8,033 nt of DNA from Caldifarciminota bacterium UBA2202. GTDB taxonomy: Bacteria; Hydrothermota; 32-111. Below are positions 5,105-8,033 of this stretch, one piece after another. The translations under genes were made by a program, and so were the position numbers. The stretch is taken from assembly GCA_002327905.1 (NCBI GenBank), contig DCUY01000093.1, forward strand, positions 1 through 8,033, given 5' to 3'. Numbering within the stretch: the first letter of the stretch is position 1; every line of letters begins with the position of its first letter. The notes beneath the pieces were generated by a model. It was not told the DNA's origin. It did not search any database and worked only from the letters and a program-made list of their open reading frames with translations.

Positions 5105-6070
5105 ATGAATAGAAATATTAAGTACCTAAACAGAATTATTTGTGATGATGTTTTAAATGTTTTACCTAAAATAGCTGAAAATTCAATTGATATTGTCTTA
5201 ACAGATCCGCCATATTTTTTGGATAAGATGGATAATAATTGGAATAATGAAAAAGTTTCAAACAATAATAATCAGCATACTATAAAATCGCTTCCAGCCG
5301 GAATGAAATTTGAAAGAGATCAAGGTCTCAGATTTTATGAATGGTATTTAAAAATATCAAAAGAACTATTCAGAGTAATTAAGCCGGGTGGTTTTTTCTT
5401 TTCATTTTCAAGTCCTCGGCTTTATCACAGAATGGCATCGGCTGTAGATGACTCCGGATTCGAAATAAGAGATATGTTTATGTGGTTATATACACAAAAT
5501 CAGATGAAAGCAATGAGTTTGGACCATTTTATAGAGAAGATGGATATAGACGAAAAAAGTAAAACTAAACTTAAAAAGAAGCTTAATGGGTGGAAAACAC
5601 CGCAGATAAAATCGTGTTTTGAGCCTATTGTTATGGCACAGAAACCCACCATAGGTACTTTTATTCGCAATATTGCAAATTATGAAGTTGGCCTATTAAA
5701 CACTAACGTAAAAATTGGTGATAATATGTATCCGGCGAATGTCTTTTCTGTTGAAGGGATTAATGAATTGATAGATAAGACTTTTTTAATATCAAAGCCT
5801 CAAAAGAAAGAAAAAGGGGAATTCAATAATCATAAAACAGTAAAACCACTGGCGATATGTAAATATCTCATTCAACTTTCAGCTTTTTCAAAAAATGCAG
5901 TAGTGCTGGATCCCTTCGTAGGAAGCGGTACAACCGCTGTTGCGGCGAAAATATTAGGAAGAAATTATATAGGTATTGATTTGAATGAAGATTATGTGGA
6001 GATTGCTGAAAGAAGATTAAAAGAAGTAGATGCTTATGATGAAACACCGCTTTTTGCTTCTATCAAGTAA
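5105..6070 (+). CDS. Beta-class site-specific DNA methyltransferase (probably adenine-N6), likely orphan
   Basis: The 321-residue product transfers a methyl group from S-adenosylmethionine to a base in a specific DNA site. Motif order is that of the beta class: catalytic DPPY at residues 34-37 first, then FRVIKPGGFFF, a central region of about 130 residues likely to recognise target, then HKTVKP (243-248), and the AdoMet-binding DPFVGSGTT (269-277) with GIDLNEDYVEIAERRL near the end. DPPY favours N6-adenine, but N4-cytosine cannot be excluded. Target sequence is not readable from sequence. All motifs are intact, so it should be active. The ATG at 5105 has only a distant AAAGGA (5088-5093) upstream, suggesting it once depended on translation of an upstream gene. 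No intact restriction enzyme is in the window. Codon use is AT-richer than in the left operon, consistent with acquisition. Confidence 0.93.
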   Translation: MNRNIKYLNRIICDDVLNVLPKIAENSIDIVLTDPPYFLDKMDNNWNNEKVSNNNNQHTIKSLPAGMKFERDQGLRFYEWYLKISKELFRVIKPGGFFFSFSSPRLYHRMASAVDDSGFEIRDMFMWLYTQNQMKAMSLDHFIEKMDIDEKSKTKLKKKLNGWKTPQIKSCFEPIVMAQKPTIGTFIRNIANYEVGLLNTNVKIGDNMYPANVFSVEGINELIDKTFLISKPQKKEKGEFNNHKTVKPLAICKYLIQLSAFSKNAVVLDPFVGSGTTAVAAKILGRNYIGIDLNEDYVEIAERRLKEVDAYDETPLFASIK

Positions 6071-6159
6071 CTCGGATTGTTATTCTTGAGAGGGAGTAAT
6101 AATTTCGTAAAATCCGTCAGAACGCTCTTGGGTATAAGCAATACATAATATCAAAGATA

Positions 6160-6187
6160 TTGACAAGTGCTGTTTTTAGATTATGCT
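6160..6187 (+). promoter_or_regulatory. Promoter candidate for the lipoprotein gene
   Basis: TTGACA at 6160-6165 is a perfect -35 box. TATGCT at 6182-6187, 16 bases on, matches the -10 box at four of six positions. Transcription from here would leave a leader of roughly 265 bases before the lipoprotein ATG, containing both inverted repeats. Confidence 0.4.
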
Positions 6188-6252
6188 GAATTCAATGAAA
6201 TGGTGTAATGTGTTATTGGTATCATATTATACTGAGAAGATTAAAAAGTCAT

Positions 6253-6294
6253 TGGGGCATACATTCTTTAGGACTATTCTCAATTATTGCCCCA
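6253..6294. repeat. Inverted repeat TGGGGCA/TGCCCCA
   Basis: A perfect 7-bp inverted repeat (6253-6259 and 6288-6294) encloses 28 bases. GC-rich arms stand out in AT-rich surroundings. No T-run follows, so a simple terminator is unlikely. It may be a leader structure or the end of a decayed element. Confidence 0.4.
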
Positions 6295-6355
6295 CTTGCG
6301 CATTCTCTGTTTTTGATTATTCTCCAATCATCAAAATTGAAATTTATACAAATAT

Positions 6356-6383
6356 GGGAACACCCTCTTTTAGAAGTGTCCCC
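6356..6383. repeat. Imperfect inverted repeat GGGAACAC/GTGTCCCC
   Basis: Arms 6356-6363 and 6376-6383 pair at seven of eight positions around a 12-base loop. It lies 77 bases before the lipoprotein start codon, in the same transcript as the repeat at 6253-6294 if the upstream promoter is used. Confidence 0.4.
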
Positions 6384-6460
6384 CAAAACAAATATATTCT
6401 TTGCCTATAGTTTAAAATCAAAAGAGAATGTTTGGTTAAATAATTAGAAGGGAGTTTAAA

Positions 6461-7570
6461 ATGAAAAAGAATTTACTGATTTTACTTTTCATATTTTTTA
6501 TAATATCAAGTTGCAATTGCAATCTATTTGAGGATGATGACTTCAATAACACACCGCTTGATATATCGGATTATGCTCTATATGGAATGTTACAGACAGA
6601 GGGAGAATTCTATATGACAGTTATTGACATGGAGAGAGATTCTATCATTGGTTATCAACAAATTACAAGAGAGTATGAATTCGTATTAAGTTTTTGTTTA
6701 GGAACTGACAATATGATTTATATTCCTATGTATTATGCTCATTTTGATTGGGATGTTGGAAATGAGATTAGGATATTTGATCCGAAGGAGGGAAGAATAA
6801 CAGGGGCTATTAAAACCGAATATTTCCCTGTAAGCATATCTCTATTACCTGACAATAAAGCATTTTTATTCCATTATTTCGTGAAGACAGGTGATACTGC
6901 TATGACAAATAGCATCATAGACCTTGGGGGAAAAGTAGTAATAAAGAAAATCATTTCATACCTTGGTAATGTCATTGATAGAGAAATCTTTCAAGATTTT
7001 AATGATGATTTCTGGGTCTTTTCCAATTCTCCGGTCTCTGATGACACCTATATAATAAAATATCTAACCTCTACAGATACATTGGGGGAAAGAGTATTAT
7101 TGGATAATGATTTTAATGGCAGACAATTTGACCCATCTTCAGCCATTTTTGTTTCAGAAACAAAATTATACACACAAGATTATCCACAAAAAGGTATTGT
7201 TGTTTATGATTTCCCATCAGGAAAGATTACTGATTTTATCGAATTATCATCAGGACCCGATGATATTGTTCTTCTTCCCAACAACAAAGTCTATGTCAGT
7301 CATGCTGATTATTCCTGTACAGAAGGAACTGATAATTACATTAAAGTTATTGATACAAATACTGATGCTGTGATAAAGACAATAGAGGTATGCAAAGGGC
7401 CGGCTTATATGATATATTCAAAAGCAATGAATAAGGTCTATGTCGGTTCAATTCACGAGAATGCTATTGCTGTTATTGATCCTAATACCGATACTTTGAT
7501 TAAAATAATTACAGGAGAAGCAAAAGGCTCTGTAGAGAACAAATATTGCAGACTCTTAACAAACAAATAA
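6461..7570 (+). CDS. Lipoprotein with YVTN/YncE-type beta-propeller repeats
   Basis: The 369-residue product starts with a lipoprotein signal peptide: two lysines, a hydrophobic stretch, and lipobox ISSC with the lipidated Cys at residue 18. It should be anchored to an envelope membrane and face away from the cytoplasm. An acidic stretch EDDD follows shortly after. The rest is a beta-propeller with YVTN-style blades: VIDMERD (54-60), VIDTNTDAVIKTIEV (from 296) and VIDPNTDTLIKIITG (from 338) mark equivalent strands. The last two are 42 residues apart, and NKVYV occurs at 275-279 and 324-328. Such propellers usually mediate binding; no catalytic motif is visible. AGGGAG at 6449-6454 with a six-base spacer fixes the ATG. 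It stands alone. The N-terminal blades are diverged, and the ligand is unknown. Confidence 0.85.
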   Translation: MKKNLLILLFIFFIISSCNCNLFEDDDFNNTPLDISDYALYGMLQTEGEFYMTVIDMERDSIIGYQQITREYEFVLSFCLGTDNMIYIPMYYAHFDWDVGNEIRIFDPKEGRITGAIKTEYFPVSISLLPDNKAFLFHYFVKTGDTAMTNSIIDLGGKVVIKKIISYLGNVIDREIFQDFNDDFWVFSNSPVSDDTYIIKYLTSTDTLGERVLLDNDFNGRQFDPSSAIFVSETKLYTQDYPQKGIVVYDFPSGKITDFIELSSGPDDIVLLPNNKVYVSHADYSCTEGTDNYIKVIDTNTDAVIKTIEVCKGPAYMIYSKAMNKVYVGSIHENAIAVIDPNTDTLIKIITGEAKGSVENKYCRLLTNK

Positions 7571-8033
7571 TTAAAATCATAATAACAGTATTATGCTGAA
7601 CATATCGGAGTAATTCAGCGAGATTGACTTCAAGGATTTAAAGGAGATGCTATCAAAGAACAATCATTAAAGCAAATGGACTGAATCTTTAGCCAAAAAA
7701 ATATATTTTAAGAATTTAGTATAAGCGAAATTAAGTTTTCTTTAGTAATTACTTTTTCTTTCAAACCGAGTGAACTATCTATTGGCTTTGAGGACATTGT
7801 CATTGAGAAAATCGGGCTTCATAATGAATCAACATAAGTTTGAAAATATTGAACTATGGCAAAAGAAAGGAGCGGATGCTAATAAATTGATAAATTCAAA
7901 GTTATTGCATATTATATTTCGTGTGATGTAAGTGAAAAAGTATAAGTTGAACGGTGTGATCATAAGAAAAAATAAATATATTGAATACAGAACTATAACT
8001 AAATGAGAGTTTGTAACACTACATCATATATTG
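7571..8033. other. Gene-free end region with decayed coding fragments
   Basis: No intact gene is visible. A GCTGAA/TTCAGC inverted repeat (7595-7600, 7614-7619; 13-base loop, no T-run) follows the lipoprotein stop. A plus-strand frame reading EIDFKDLKEMLSKNNH then stop, then WTESLAKKIYFKNLV then stop (to about 7726), and a startless open stretch at 7712-7837 containing GFEDIVIEKIGLHNEST both look more protein-like than chance. A 35-codon fragment begins at 7824. These suggest decayed genes. Confidence 0.4.
7824..7931 (+). pseudogene. Fragment resembling the N-terminus of an S23-type four-helix-bundle protein
   Basis: An ATG at 7824 opens 35 codons. The first residues, MNQHKFENIELWQKKGADAN, fit the conserved start of the S23/TIGR02436 four-helix-bundle family (pattern K-F-E-x-L-x-V-W-Q-K). 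That family normally runs to about 115-120 residues with a later RAxxSIxxNIAEG motif. That motif is absent here: the frame stops at 7929, and only unrelated AT-rich codons follow. No ribosome binding site precedes it. I take it as a truncated relic. The match covers about ten residues, so chance cannot be excluded. Confidence 0.35.

Larger units (their letters stand above)
6071..6460. other. Gene-free spacer, probably a long leader
   Basis: Two overlapping plus-strand frames of 75-79 codons cross this region, but neither has a ribosome binding site nor recognisable protein character, so I do not call them. The stretch contains a promoter candidate (6160-6187), two inverted repeats (6253-6294, 6356-6383), and a 31-codon minus-strand open stretch (6175-6080) ending ERSDGFYEIITPSQE that might be a gene tail. 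The ribosome site of the next gene closes the region. Confidence 0.5.

Noticed and set aside
6183..6447. Two overlapping plus-strand frames of 75 and 79 codons
   Set aside because: No ribosome site, no recognisable motif, Cys/aromatic-rich random-looking composition, and they run through two inverted repeats.
6180..7600. An 11-bp direct repeat, ATTATGCTGAA, at 6180-6190 and 7590-7600 flanking the lipoprotein gene
   Set aside because: Tempting as a target-site duplication, but several 11-bp matches are expected by chance in 8 kb of AT-rich DNA, and there is no transposase or terminal inverted repeat between them.
7595..7619. Terminator after the lipoprotein gene (GCTGAA/TTCAGC)
   Set aside because: Six-base stem, 13-base loop and no T-run, so rho-independent termination is not supported.
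7624..7653. Promoter at TTGACT (7624-7629)
   Set aside because: The only possible -10, TGCTAT, is poor with 18-base spacing, and no gene follows within reach.

Overview
The window looks like chromosomal DNA from an uncultivated Gram-negative-type bacterium with a moderately AT-rich genome. Evidence for an outer envelope is a secreted LysM protein and a lipoprotein with a lipobox. I cannot place the phylum. The style (tightly overlapping genes, NTG starts, a LysM protein with a Glu/Pro tail, a YVTN-type lipoprotein) recalls FCB-group or candidate-phylum genomes, but that is an impression only.

Layout. Positions 1-353 are an intergenic region holding related 7-bp repeat arrays in inverted orientation, a degenerate hairpin, and a promoter with an operator-like dyad. 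A possible divergent gene start sits at the very left edge. Positions 354-4752 hold six co-directional genes that all overlap by 4-29 bp: a DUF59/MIP18 (SufT/PaaD-like) protein, a one-span pseudopilin-like protein, alanine racemase (alr), a DUF1844 protein, a secreted LysM protein with a duplicated domain and an acidic tail, and ketopantoate hydroxymethyltransferase (panB). They are almost certainly one transcription unit. Positions 4753-5104 hold two short gene fragments and a good promoter. A beta-class DNA methyltransferase follows (5105-6070). Positions 6071-6460 look like a long leader region with inverted repeats. A YVTN/beta-propeller lipoprotein is at 6461-7570. The last 463 bases hold no intact gene, only short coding-like fragments, one resembling the N-terminus of an S23-type four-helix-bundle protein.

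How the genes work together. The left operon mixes Fe-S or metal-centre maturation, D-alanine supply for peptidoglycan, a peptidoglycan-binding envelope protein and pantothenate/CoA synthesis. This is a housekeeping, cell-wall-centred set. The right half is visibly more AT-rich and looser, and carries a probable orphan methyltransferase beside what may be a truncated restriction gene. That is typical of accessory DNA. I see no CRISPR array, tRNA, rRNA or intact transposase. No complete novel defence system is evident. The best leads are the broken restriction-modification remnant, the pseudopilin-like operon member, the duplicated-domain LysM protein and the heptad repeats.
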